From contig CAZUHK010000055.1 of NCBI GenBank assembly GCA_964620345.1, positions 1 through 15,573 on the forward strand: a DNA stretch of 15,573 nt, in the 5' to 3' direction. The notes beneath the pieces were generated by a model. The model worked only from the letters and a program-made list of their open reading frames with translations, made no database searches and was not told where the DNA came from. Made by a program: the position numbers and the translations under genes. Positions 7,231 to 14,043 of the stretch are shown in pieces. Positions within the stretch are counted from its first letter, which is position 1. The number at the start of each line of letters is the position of its first letter. The DNA is from CAZUHK01 sp964620345 (lineage in GTDB: Bacteria > Planctomycetota > Phycisphaerae > Phycisphaerales > Zrk34).

Positions 7231-8523
7231 TCAGCGCAGGTGCATGGCCAGCTCGCTGAGCTTCACGTCGGTCTGCTCACCGCTGGCCAGGTTTTTCACG
7301 CCGGCGACCCGCTCATCGGCGGTGCGGGCGTCGAGGATCACCGCGTGAGCCGCGCCGCATCGTTCGGCTTCCTTGAGCAGCTTGCCGACGTTGGTCGTGC
7401 TGCGATAGGTGAACCGCGCGTGCAGCCCGGCGCGGCGCAGCTCGGCGACGATCGGGCCGACGCGCGACCGCTGCGAATCGTCCGCCGCGAGCACGAAGGC
7501 ATCGACGGCGGGCATCACGTTGGCCGGGACCAGGCCCTTGTCGTGGAGCACCAGCGACAGCACCACGTCGCCCATGCCAAAGCCCACCGCGGGCATGGTC
7601 GGCCCGCCCATCAGCTCGATCAGCTTGTCGTACCGCCCGCCGCCGGCCATCGCCCGCTCGGCGCCGCTGACCTCGTGCACCTCGAACACCGTGCCGGTGT
7701 AGTACGCCAGGCCGCGCACGATCCCCAGGTCGTACTCGCACCAGTCGGCGATGCCGAAGTTGGTTAGCTCCCTGTCCAGCTCGGCCAGCACGTCCATGTG
7801 TTCCTCGCCGGCCCCGACCGAGCGGGCCAGGTGGTGCGCATCGCCCGCGGGGTAGCGGCGGCGGCACATCTGCTCGAACCGCTCCACGCGCGGCGCGTCC
7901 AGGCCCAGCTCGACCGCGGCCTCGACGAATTCCTCGTGCGGCATCTTCTCGCGGCGGTCCAGCAGCTCGAAGGCGCCGAGCATCTTCTCGTCGCTCACGC
8001 CCAGCAATTGAAGGATGCTCCGCACCACCTCGCGGTGGCTGATGCGCATCTTCACGTGCTGGGGGGTGAGGCCCAGCGCGGCCAGCAGGTCCACACAGGT
8101 GTGGATGCACTCGGCGTCGGCGACCGGCGCATCGCTGCCCAGCACGTCTACGTTCCACTGCAGAAACTCGCGCAGCCGCCCGCGCTGCGGCCGCTCGGCG
8201 CGGCACAGGTTGGGCACGCAGAACCACTTGATCGGCCTGGGCAAGCTCGCCGCCTTCGCCGCGACCATGCGCGCCAGGGTCGGCGTGAACTCCGGCCGGA
8301 TCGCCAGCTCCCGACCGCCGCGGTCTTCGAAGTGGAACAGCTCGCTGACGATCCCCTCGCCGCTCTTGACCTTGTACAGGTCCAGCGATTCGAAGATCGG
8401 CCCGTCGACCTCCTCGAAGCCGTTGCGGATCGAAACGCGCCGCCACTTGTCTTCGAGGTAGCGTCGCCATGCCATGTCGGCCGGGAAATAGTCGCGCGTG
8501 CCCTTGGGGGCTTGGAAGTTCAT
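7231..8523 (-). CDS. hisS: Histidine--tRNA ligase
   Basis: This class II aminoacyl-tRNA synthetase charges tRNA-His in the cytoplasm. The 430-aa length is normal. It begins MNFQAPKGTRDYFP, the usual N-terminal HisRS segment. Motif 2 is CRAERPQRGRLREFLQWN (residues 107-124), the histidine-binding segment is VRGLAYYTGTVFEVH (269-283), and motif 3 includes AGGGRYDKL and AVGFGMG (about 293-318). The C-terminal anticodon-binding domain runs from about residue 335. The His-A segment has Ala where RGLDYYT is more usual, and motif 2 has CRAERPQRGR rather than FRYERPQKGR. The ATG is preceded by AGGCGA, with GAGG further upstream. It probably heads a transcript with the membrane protein and HYExAFE genes that follow. 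Confidence 0.96.
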   Translation of the reverse strand: MNFQAPKGTRDYFPADMAWRRYLEDKWRRVSIRNGFEEVDGPIFESLDLYKVKSGEGIVSELFHFEDRGGRELAIRPEFTPTLARMVAAKAASLPRPIKWFCVPNLCRAERPQRGRLREFLQWNVDVLGSDAPVADAECIHTCVDLLAALGLTPQHVKMRISHREVVRSILQLLGVSDEKMLGAFELLDRREKMPHEEFVEAAVELGLDAPRVERFEQMCRRRYPAGDAHHLARSVGAGEEHMDVLAELDRELTNFGIADWCEYDLGIVRGLAYYTGTVFEVHEVSGAERAMAGGGRYDKLIELMGGPTMPAVGFGMGDVVLSLVLHDKGLVPANVMPAVDAFVLAADDSQRSRVGPIVAELRRAGLHARFTYRSTTNVGKLLKEAERCGAAHAVILDARTADERVAGVKNLASGEQTDVKLSELAMHLR

Positions 8524-8679
8524 TCGCCTGCTCGCCTCGGGGGAAGTGGAATCAGTGTAGAAACAAACCGCGGAGGCGCGAAGTGCGGCTTGATCTACCG
8601 CCAGGCAGCTAAGGCGTCGGCTCCGTTCGTTCCCTCGCCACTTGGCTCCTTGGGGGCTTAGCGGTTCGACTCGGCTCGC
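8524..8679. other. 156-bp gap with a possible degraded intergenic repeat
   Basis: This gap lies between the end of the minus-strand methyltransferase gene and hisS, so the hisS promoter should be here. At 8641-8667 it holds CTTGGCTCCTTGGGGGCTT followed by AGCGGTTC. This resembles the CTTGGCxxCTTGGCGGTTC type of intergenic repeat seen in several environmental phyla (from memory). I found no convincing -10/-35 pair, tRNA or coding sequence. Confidence 0.3.
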
Positions 8680-9498
8680 TCACTTCTGCGCCACGATGTA
8701 AGCGATCCACGCCGGGTCGGCGTCGGCGTGCTTGCGGATGCGGAAGTCGCCGTCGCCTTCGCCGTCTTCGTCGGCGCCTTCCCAGTAGACGTCGGCCTTG
8801 CTGAAGCCGGCCTCGGCCAGCAGCTCGCGCACCTCCGGCATGGTCCACAGCCGCCAGTCGTACTCGAACGCGTTCTTCCACTTCGAGCCGCCGGGGAACT
8901 TGAAGTGGATCGCGAATTGCGTCTCGTGGGTGATCGGGTCGAACCGCTTCTGCTCCCACAGGTAGGTAAAGCCGTCCTTCTTGCGCTTCTCCGTGCGGTC
9001 TTCGAGGTGGCATTCGCTGCCGCCCATCATGTCGGCGATCAGCAGCCCGTCGTCGGCGAGGTTGCCCAGGGCGTACTCGAAATATTCCCTCAGCGCGGGG
9101 CGCGTCTTGAACAGGAAGAAGCTGAAGTTCTGCGCCGCGACGATGTCGTACTTCGTCGCATCGAGGGCGCGCACGTCCTGCTCGCGAAGGGTGATGCGGT
9201 CGCGCTGGTCGTCATTGAGGTCCGGCAGGAAGTGCTCGCGGCACCAGGCCAGCGGCTCGGGATCGAGATCGACGCCCACGGCGGTGCGGTCCTTGTGGCT
9301 CTTGACCCATTCGACGCACACCGCCGCGGTCCCGCAGAAATCCTCGCGTAACCTCAGCGGCCGCCGGCCGAACCGCTTGCGGTAGACCTTGTGGAAAAAA
9401 TCCACCTCGACCTCGGGCTCCTGGACGCTCTGCAGGTAGAGCTGGTACTTGTCGGCGGTGCGTCGGGTCAGTTTCTTGCGCTTGTGCTTCTTACTCAT
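8680..9498 (-). CDS. Class I SAM-dependent methyltransferase
   Basis: The 272-aa product has a Lys/Arg-rich N-terminus (MSKKHKRKKLTRR) that may bind nucleic acid, then a Rossmann methyltransferase fold. Motif I is LREDFCGTAAV (50-60), an unusual form of the glycine-rich loop. The acidic SAM-ribose residue is in VGVDLDPEPL (74-83), and later strands are YDIVAAQNFSFFLF (117-130) and GLLIADMMGG (151-160). A conserved C-terminal block follows (FTYLWEQKRF, NAFEYDWRLW, RELLAEAGFS). The substrate is unknown. It is a full-length paralogue of the gene that starts 18 bp away on the other strand. No ribosome-binding site is visible, so the mRNA may be leaderless. Confidence 0.8.
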   Translation of the reverse strand: MSKKHKRKKLTRRTADKYQLYLQSVQEPEVEVDFFHKVYRKRFGRRPLRLREDFCGTAAVCVEWVKSHKDRTAVGVDLDPEPLAWCREHFLPDLNDDQRDRITLREQDVRALDATKYDIVAAQNFSFFLFKTRPALREYFEYALGNLADDGLLIADMMGGSECHLEDRTEKRKKDGFTYLWEQKRFDPITHETQFAIHFKFPGGSKWKNAFEYDWRLWTMPEVRELLAEAGFSKADVYWEGADEDGEGDGDFRIRKHADADPAWIAYIVAQK

Positions 9499-10205
9499 GG
9501 GGCTAAGTTGTTAGCGATGTGTGCTCGACAACGCAAACCACCGGCCGCGCTGACCGCGCGCAACGCCGACCGCCATGCGCTCTACGAGACCGCGGTGCAG
9601 CGGCCGGACGTGATGATCGGCTTCATCGAAGACCTGTTCGATCACGCCCGCGACCGGCCACCGTGCGTGCTGCGCGAAGACTTCTGCGGCACGGCGTACC
9701 TGTCGTGCCACTGGGCGGCGTCGGGCGGCGATCGGCGGGCCATCGGCGTCGATATCGATCCGGCGGTGCTCGACTACGGCCGCACACGCCACGTGGAAAC
9801 GATCGGCGCCGCCGGGCGACGCATCGAGCTGATCGAGGCCGACGTGCTCGACGTGCGAAAGACCGCCGATGCGCTGGTCTCGCTCAATTTCTCGCACTTC
9901 ATCTACAAGCACCGCGCCGACCTGCTGGCGTACCTCAAGCATGCGCGGCGCTGCGTGCGGCCCGGGGGGCTGTTCATCTGCGATGCGTTCGGCGGGCCCG
10001 GATCGATCAGCCCCTGCATCGACGAGCGACGCTTGGGCATGTTCACCTACCTCTGGGAGCAGAAGCGGTTCAACCCGCTGACCCACCAGATCGACTGCCG
10101 CATCCATTTCCGCTTCCCCGATGGCTCGACCAAGCGCAACGCCTTCGGGTACGACTGGCGGATGTGGTCCCTGCCGGAGCTGCGCGAGCTGCTGGCCGAG
10201 GCCGG
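8807..10205. repeat. Large imperfect inverted repeat formed by the two methyltransferase genes
   Basis: The two divergent methyltransferase genes are similar at the DNA level, so the region reads as an imperfect palindrome centred near 9508. The clearest exact arm is 25 nt long, 8807-8831 matching the reverse complement of 10181-10205 (within RELLAEAG). An 18-nt exact match lies in the WEQKRF codons. This is consistent with an inverted gene duplication, followed by divergence. Confidence 0.7.
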
Positions 10206-10314
10206 TTTCAGCCAAATCGCGGTGTACTTCGAATCCGAAGAGGGCTTCATCGGCGACGTCGACGCGGTCGATCTGGAGGCCTGGGTCGCGTACGTTGTCG
10301 CGCTGCGGGATTGA
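9517..10314 (+). CDS. Class I SAM-dependent methyltransferase, paralogue of the divergent neighbour
   Basis: This 265-aa product has motif I LREDFCGTAYL (52-62), the acidic residue in IGVDIDPAVL (76-85), strands ALVSLNFSHFIY and GLFICDAFGG, and the block FTYLWEQKRF to ELLAEAGFS. In that 57-residue block I count 40 identities (70%) with the divergent gene, and the rest aligns end to end at lower identity. The N-terminus is shorter in basic residues than in its partner. I chose the ATG at 9517, as the open frame upstream runs antisense through the neighbour's start. No Shine-Dalgarno is visible. It precedes rsmD on the same strand with a 100-bp gap. The substrate is not predictable; RNA or protein modification is possible from the neighbours. 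Confidence 0.8.
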   Translation: MCARQRKPPAALTARNADRHALYETAVQRPDVMIGFIEDLFDHARDRPPCVLREDFCGTAYLSCHWAASGGDRRAIGVDIDPAVLDYGRTRHVETIGAAGRRIELIEADVLDVRKTADALVSLNFSHFIYKHRADLLAYLKHARRCVRPGGLFICDAFGGPGSISPCIDERRLGMFTYLWEQKRFNPLTHQIDCRIHFRFPDGSTKRNAFGYDWRMWSLPELRELLAEAGFSQIAVYFESEEGFIGDVDAVDLEAWVAYVVALRD

Positions 10315-10414
10315 CGCACCGAGCCCCGGAGAAGCGAAGCATGCAAAGGCCAAATCGCTTTTGCCATACTTCGTGGCCTTCGCGGCTTCGTGATCTTTGT
10401 GGAAACACACACCC
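10315..10414. other. 100-bp gap before rsmD
   Basis: The gap holds possible weak hairpins (GCAAA at 10343-10347 with TTTGC at 10360-10364, or AAGCGA at 10332-10337 with TCGCTT at 10355-10360) and the short repeat listed separately at 10370-10402. No clear promoter or ribosome-binding site stands out in front of rsmD. Confidence 0.3.
10370..10402 (+). repeat. Degenerate short tandem repeat (TTCGTGG units)
   Basis: Four 7-mers of the form TTCGTGG, TTCGCGG, TTCGTGA and TTTGTGG follow each other with 1- or 2-nt spacers. The series ends 12 bp before the rsmD start codon. It resembles a CTTCGTGGCCTTCGTGG-type intergenic repeat found dispersed in planctomycetes, verrucomicrobia and other environmental genomes; that link is from memory. 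Confidence 0.5.
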
Positions 10415-11023
10415 ATGCGCATCATTGCCGGTGAACATCGCGGGCGGCGGCTGCTGGGGCCGGCCGATGCTTCGACGACGCGGCCGATCACGGATCGGGT
10501 GAAGACGTCGCTGTTCGATTCGCTCGAGGCGGCCGGGCGGCTGGCGAGGGCGGTGGTGCTGGACCTGTTCGCAGGCACCGGGTCGATGGGCATCGAGTGC
10601 TTGAGCAGGGGGGCGAAGCACGTGACGTTTGTCGAGCGCGATCGCGTGGCGCAGGAACGGCTGAAGAAGAACCTCGCGGCGATCGGCGCGGGGCCGGAGG
10701 CGAACCTGATCGTCGGCGATGCGACCAGCGCGGCGATCCTGCCGGCGCTGGGCGAGCCGGTGACGCTGATCTTCGTCGACCCGCCGTACGCGATGATGAG
10801 CAACGACAAGCGGGCCCGGCCGGTGGTCAAACAGATGCGGCGCCTGGCCGACTCCGCGGCCGAGAGGGCGGTGATGGTGCTGCGGACCGACAAGCGCACC
10901 CCGGCCCCGACGATCGAGGGCTGGGCCGGGCCGACCCACAAGACGCACGGTTCGATGACGCTGCACTTCTACGAACGGCCGGGGCGGGATGACCGCGAGG
11001 CGATGCGGTCGCTTCGCGGTTAA
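10415..11023 (+). CDS. rsmD: 16S rRNA (guanine(966)-N2)-methyltransferase
   Basis: RsmD methylates the N2 of G966 in 16S rRNA during small-subunit assembly. The 202-aa product starts MRIIAGEHRGRRL, the usual RsmD opening (RIIxGxxxGRxL). It has TRPITDRVKTSLFDSL (22-37), the SAM motif LDLFAGTGSMGIE (49-61) with the acidic residue in FVERD, and the catalytic DPPY at 122-125. I chose the ATG at 10415; a TTG at 10397 would add six residues before the conserved start. No clear ribosome-binding site is present. Only 9 bp separate its stop from the tRNA nucleotidyltransferase, so the two are probably co-transcribed. Confidence 0.92.
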   Translation: MRIIAGEHRGRRLLGPADASTTRPITDRVKTSLFDSLEAAGRLARAVVLDLFAGTGSMGIECLSRGAKHVTFVERDRVAQERLKKNLAAIGAGPEANLIVGDATSAAILPALGEPVTLIFVDPPYAMMSNDKRARPVVKQMRRLADSAAERAVMVLRTDKRTPAPTIEGWAGPTHKTHGSMTLHFYERPGRDDREAMRSLRG

Positions 11024-11032
11024 TCTGTTCCC

Positions 11033-12310
11033 ATGGCCCAGCGGCAGAATCAGGGCGATCCGCGGGCGGCGGCGGAGAAGGTCGTGCGCGTGCTGCGGGA
11101 GGCGGGGCACACGGCGTACTTCGCCGGCGGCTGCGTGCGCGACATGCTGCTGGGCGTCGAGCCGACCGACTACGACGTCGCGACCGACGCGCCGCCGACC
11201 GTGGTGGCGAGCATGTTCAACCGGTGCAAGCTGGTGGGCGCCGCGTTCGGCGTGGTGCTCGTGCGGCTGATGCGCTGCGAGGTCGAGGTCGCCACGTTCC
11301 GCCGGGAGACCGGCTACACCGACGGCCGCCGGCCCGACCACGTCGAGTTCACCGATGCGGCCGAAGACGCCCGCCGGCGCGACTTCACCGTCAACGGCCT
11401 GTTCTACGATCCGCTCGCGGGGCGTGTGATCGACTACGTCGGCGGGCAGGCGGACATCGCCGCCAAGGTCATCCGCGCGATCGGCCAGCCGGACGAGCGA
11501 TTCGCCGAGGACTACCTTCGCATGCTGCGGGCGGTGCGGTTCGCGGCCCGGCTGAGCTGGCCGATCGAGCCGGCGACCGAGGCGGCGATCGTTCGTCACG
11601 CCCCCAAGCTGGCCCGCATCAGCCGCGAGCGGATCGGGATGGAGGTCGAGGCGATGCTCGTCGCCCCGCCCCGGGCCGCGGCCGCGGCGGGCCTGCAGCG
11701 GCTCACGCTCGATGGCCCGACGCTCGATGAGGCAACGCGCGATGCGCCGCTGCCCATGCTCGAATCGCTTAACGCCGCGGCGAGCTACCCCGCCGCGCTG
11801 GCGGCCTGGGCGATCGACCGCCACGCCGATGGCCCGGCCGGCGCGTTCCCCGAGGCATTGGGGCAGATGAAGCGCGTGCAGATCGCGCGGCGCTGGCGGC
11901 GGGGGCTGGTGCTCAGCAACGATCAGCACGCCACGATGCAATGGCTGCTCAACATGCTGGTCGAGGCGCTGGGGTGGTTCGATCACCCGATCGCCCGACG
12001 CAAGCGCTGGCTCGCGGCCCAGCGGTGGGCCGACCTGGCGATGCTGATCGAAGCCGCCGGGGCGCGCGGCGCGCCGCTGGACCTGACCGCGTGGCGGGCG
12101 GACGTCGAAGCGCTGGTGGCCGATGGCGTGGGCGTGGCCCCGCTGGTCAGCGGCGACGACCTGATCGCCGCGGGCTTCGAGCCGGGCCCAACGTTCAAGG
12201 GCTTGCTCGAAGCGGTCTACGACGCGCAGTTGGAAGGGCGGGTGACCAGCAAGCCGCAGGGCCTGGCGATGGCGCGGGCGATCGCCGAGGCCGCGGCGCG
12301 ACGGCGCTGA
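11033..12310 (+). CDS. CCA tRNA nucleotidyltransferase / poly(A) polymerase family protein
   Basis: Enzymes of this family add CCA, or only part of it, to tRNA 3' ends. The 425-aa product is a class II nucleotidyltransferase. It has AYFAGGCVRDMLLG (28-41), the catalytic pair in DYDVAT (D46, D48), then RRRDFTVNGLFYDP (114-127), YLRMLRAVRFAARL (161-174) and ISRERIGMEVEAML (196-209). The C-terminal part ends with the family's GDDLIAAGFEPGPTFKGLL segment. No HD phosphohydrolase domain is visible. From sequence alone I cannot tell a full CCA-adding enzyme from an A-adding one or a poly(A) polymerase, so I give no gene symbol. The start has no Shine-Dalgarno and lies 9 bp after rsmD. Confidence 0.9.
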   Translation: MAQRQNQGDPRAAAEKVVRVLREAGHTAYFAGGCVRDMLLGVEPTDYDVATDAPPTVVASMFNRCKLVGAAFGVVLVRLMRCEVEVATFRRETGYTDGRRPDHVEFTDAAEDARRRDFTVNGLFYDPLAGRVIDYVGGQADIAAKVIRAIGQPDERFAEDYLRMLRAVRFAARLSWPIEPATEAAIVRHAPKLARISRERIGMEVEAMLVAPPRAAAAAGLQRLTLDGPTLDEATRDAPLPMLESLNAAASYPAALAAWAIDRHADGPAGAFPEALGQMKRVQIARRWRRGLVLSNDQHATMQWLLNMLVEALGWFDHPIARRKRWLAAQRWADLAMLIEAAGARGAPLDLTAWRADVEALVADGVGVAPLVSGDDLIAAGFEPGPTFKGLLEAVYDAQLEGRVTSKPQGLAMARAIAEAAARRR

Positions 12311-12337
12311 ATGAAGCGCGATGCGATGCGTTGAACG

Positions 12338-12769
12338 CTACGGCCTGGAATCGGCAAAGGCCTGGGCGGCCTGCTGCATGGTCTGGTAGTCCACGCCGGT
12401 CATCTCGGCCGCGACGGCGTTATTGTAGTTGGACCAGTGAATGGTCAGCAGCAGCATCACCCCCAGCACGAACCACGCCGCCAGCTCGCTGCTGGGCTGA
12501 GTGCGGGTGCGCAGCAGCAGCCCCGCGGCGATGCCCAGCGTGCCCAGCTTGAACAGCACCAGCCCCGCGGTCGACCGCGCCGCGACCAGGTGCTCGGCGA
12601 ACGGGTTGGCCTCGATGAAGCCCAAGTGATTCATGTGCGTCACGGTGGCGTACAGATCGCCCAGGCCCAGCACGGCGGTCGCGGCCAGCAGCAACATCAC
12701 CCGCCGGCCTCGGCGAAGCTGCCGGGCGTCGAGCGGGCACGACACGGGATGGGCCAGGCATCTGCTCAT
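12338..12769 (-). CDS. Small multi-pass membrane protein (DUF5658-like)
   Basis: This 143-aa product, from the ATG at 12769, has three hydrophobic helices (about 24-42, 67-86 and 97-113) and a basic segment RQLRRGRR before the first. The segment LGLGDLYATVTHMNHLGFIEANPFAEHL is of a type seen in small DUF5658-like membrane proteins, where an Asp in helix 1 and an E-x-N-P motif recur; this match is from memory and is tentative. A GTG at 12811 would add 14 residues and has a possible GGTGG site, so the start is uncertain. It converges on the tRNA nucleotidyltransferase gene with a 27-bp gap and is divergent from the lipoprotein gene. The function is unknown. Confidence 0.6.
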   Translation of the reverse strand: MSRCLAHPVSCPLDARQLRRGRRVMLLLAATAVLGLGDLYATVTHMNHLGFIEANPFAEHLVAARSTAGLVLFKLGTLGIAAGLLLRTRTQPSSELAAWFVLGVMLLLTIHWSNYNNAVAAEMTGVDYQTMQQAAQAFADSRP

Positions 12770-12930
12770 GACTTGTCTGCGTGAGCGTCCAGCAAACCGT
12801 GGGCCGAACACCTCGCCACCCGCGTGACGTCGGTCCGATCATGGGATCGCTTAACGACCGACCATGGTTACACAGTAGCGCCGGCAAGCGCGGGTCGCCC
12901 CGCTCGTTTCCCCAAATGCATGGGGGTTGT

Positions 12931-12936
12931 TAGAAT
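12931..12936 (+). promoter_or_regulatory. Possible -10 box of the lipoprotein gene
   Basis: TAGAAT matches the -10 consensus at five of six positions and lies 25 nt before the lipoprotein start codon. The -35 region is weak (TTTCCC at 12907). An inverted repeat CCCCA (12910-12914) with TGGGG (12921-12925) falls between them and could be an operator. Confidence 0.35.
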
Positions 12937-12961
12937 GCGGCCGCGACGACGGAGCGTACAC

Positions 12962-13168
12962 ATGAAGCGGGTCATCCTCATCTGCGTGAGTCTGCTGGCG
13001 GTCGGGTTGTTCGGCGGATGCCAGAAGCCGCTTTTCCCCGAGAATCTGCCGCGGACGCAGTACGACCGATTCGACCGCCTGCGCGGCACGTTCACGCCGC
13101 AGGAGCGCGTCGGCCCGTACGGCGATCCGATCCCCGCCCTGCGCGCCCGGCTCACGCCGTACGATTGA
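12962..13168 (+). CDS. Small lipoprotein of unknown function
   Basis: The 68-aa product starts MKRVILICVSLLAVGLFGGC, a signal peptide with a lipobox-like LFGGC ending at Cys20, so it is probably lipid-anchored after signal peptidase II cleavage. The mature 49 residues are polar and Pro/Arg-rich, with RTQYDRFDRLRG and a last segment PALRARLTPYD. I have a memory of similar short lipoproteins in Phycisphaerae, but know no function. The start is chosen from the lipobox position and from CGGAG about 8 nt before the ATG; the frame is open upstream but has no signal. It is divergent from the small membrane protein and precedes the amidase-like gene in the same direction. Confidence 0.72.
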   Translation: MKRVILICVSLLAVGLFGGCQKPLFPENLPRTQYDRFDRLRGTFTPQERVGPYGDPIPALRARLTPYD

Positions 13169-13305
13169 CCGGCCTGCGCCGCGGATCGGGTCAATGCAAG
13201 TGGAAAATGCGAGAAAATCAAAGTTTCGCGTTGTCCACAGCCGATTGAACAGGTATCGTGAGTTCAGGTCGGCGGTTACTGCAAATCTGACGGTCGAGTA
13301 AGCCC
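13169..13305. other. 137-bp gap with a candidate promoter
   Basis: The gap has a less GC-rich core. At 13209-13229 GCGAGAA can fold back on TTTCGC with a bulge, a possible weak stop for the lipoprotein transcript. The candidate promoter for the amidase-like gene follows. TTGTCCACA at 13231-13239 is one base from the DnaA-box consensus, but it is a single site. Confidence 0.3.
13231..13259 (+). promoter_or_regulatory. Candidate promoter of the amidase-like gene
   Basis: TTGTCC (13231-13236; 4 of 6 to a -35 box) and TATCGT (13254-13259; 4 of 6 to a -10 box) are 17 bp apart, the ideal spacing. They lie about 47 bp before the proposed TTG start. Partial matches of this quality do occur by chance. 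Confidence 0.3.
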
Positions 13306-13944
13306 TTGGTCAAGGAAGACGGACACTTCCGACGTTCCCAAACCCCGGTAGACCGGCGGACGATGGTGGTCTGGGCCACGCTCGTGGCGTCGATGACCCT
13401 GGCCAGCGGCATCCTGCTGATGATCGAACCCCGACCCCTGGCGCCCACCGGTGGGCTGGCCTTGGCCGCGGTCGAAACCACCACCGACGGGCTGGACCCG
13501 ATCTTCCACACCCGACCGGTCGCCATCCCCGGCCGCTGGCAGCGGATCGTGATCATCCACTCCGGCCAGACGATCGGCACCGCGCAGAGCATCGGAAATG
13601 TCCACCGCGACCTGGGCTACGGCGGGCTGCAGTACCACTTCGTGATCGGCAACGGCCGCGGCGTCGAGGACGGGCTGATCCAGGTCGGCCACCTGTGGAT
13701 GCAGCAGGCCGACAGCGTCTACGCCGATCGCAGCATCACCATCTGCCTGGTCGGCAACGGCGACAAGACCCCGCCGACCCGCGCCCAGATGGACCAGCTC
13801 ACCCGGCTGATCGTCGTGCTGCAGAGCCGACTGGACATCCCACCCAGCCGCGTGAAGCTGCATCGTGAAATCGCTCAGACCACCAGCCCCGGCCGCCTGT
13901 TCCCCGCGGACGTGCTGCAATCGCGTGTTATTCAGCCGCAGTGA
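13306..13944 (+). CDS. Membrane-anchored N-acetylmuramoyl-L-alanine amidase-fold (PGRP/T7 lysozyme-like) protein, zinc site apparently degenerate
   Basis: This 212-aa product, from a TTG start, has a basic N-terminus, one transmembrane helix (about 20-41) and an extracytoplasmic amidase_2/PGRP-type domain (about 77-205). Recognisable segments are RWQRIVIIHSG (77-87), QYHFVIGNGRG (109-119), SITICLVGNGD (143-153) and LHREIAQTTSPGRLF (185-199). Aligned by eye to T7 lysozyme, the first zinc His (VHCS) falls at Ile84 and the zinc Cys (ACPS) at Ser194. The other zinc His (His186) and the catalytic Tyr (Tyr110) remain. Active members normally keep all three zinc ligands, so this protein may bind peptidoglycan without cutting it. 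An ATG at 13363 is an alternative start that keeps the membrane helix. It follows the lipoprotein gene and precedes the kinase gene. Confidence 0.8.
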   Translation: MVKEDGHFRRSQTPVDRRTMVVWATLVASMTLASGILLMIEPRPLAPTGGLALAAVETTTDGLDPIFHTRPVAIPGRWQRIVIIHSGQTIGTAQSIGNVHRDLGYGGLQYHFVIGNGRGVEDGLIQVGHLWMQQADSVYADRSITICLVGNGDKTPPTRAQMDQLTRLIVVLQSRLDIPPSRVKLHREIAQTTSPGRLFPADVLQSRVIQPQ

Positions 13945-14043
13945 TCGAAAGGGGGCCGGGGTCCGCTGCCTATCATATCTCCCGGCACGGTTTTGGGCTC
14001 GAAAGGGCGGGGCGGTCAAGTCCACCGCTCGCACGCTCGATGA
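13945..14043. other. 99-bp gap with a TCGAAAGGG direct repeat
   Basis: TCGAAAGGG occurs at 13945-13953 and 13999-14007. TATCAT at 13971-13976 could be a -10 box but has no -35 partner. The gap would hold any separate kinase promoter; nothing in it is strong. Confidence 0.25.

Noticed and set aside
9511..11986. Long minus-strand open frames (476 and 579 codons) across the second methyltransferase, rsmD and the tRNA nucleotidyltransferase
   Set aside because: Their translations lack any motif and have the composition of antisense shadows. The plus-strand genes carry clear catalytic motifs.
12311..12337. Terminator in the 27-bp gap between the tRNA nucleotidyltransferase and the small membrane protein gene
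   Set aside because: The gap holds a short GATGC repetition but no stable stem followed by a T-run.
13231..13239. TTGTCCACA as a DnaA box or origin
   Set aside because: It is one near-match with no cluster of boxes, no AT-rich unwinding region and no dnaA or dnaN nearby. It overlaps a candidate promoter.
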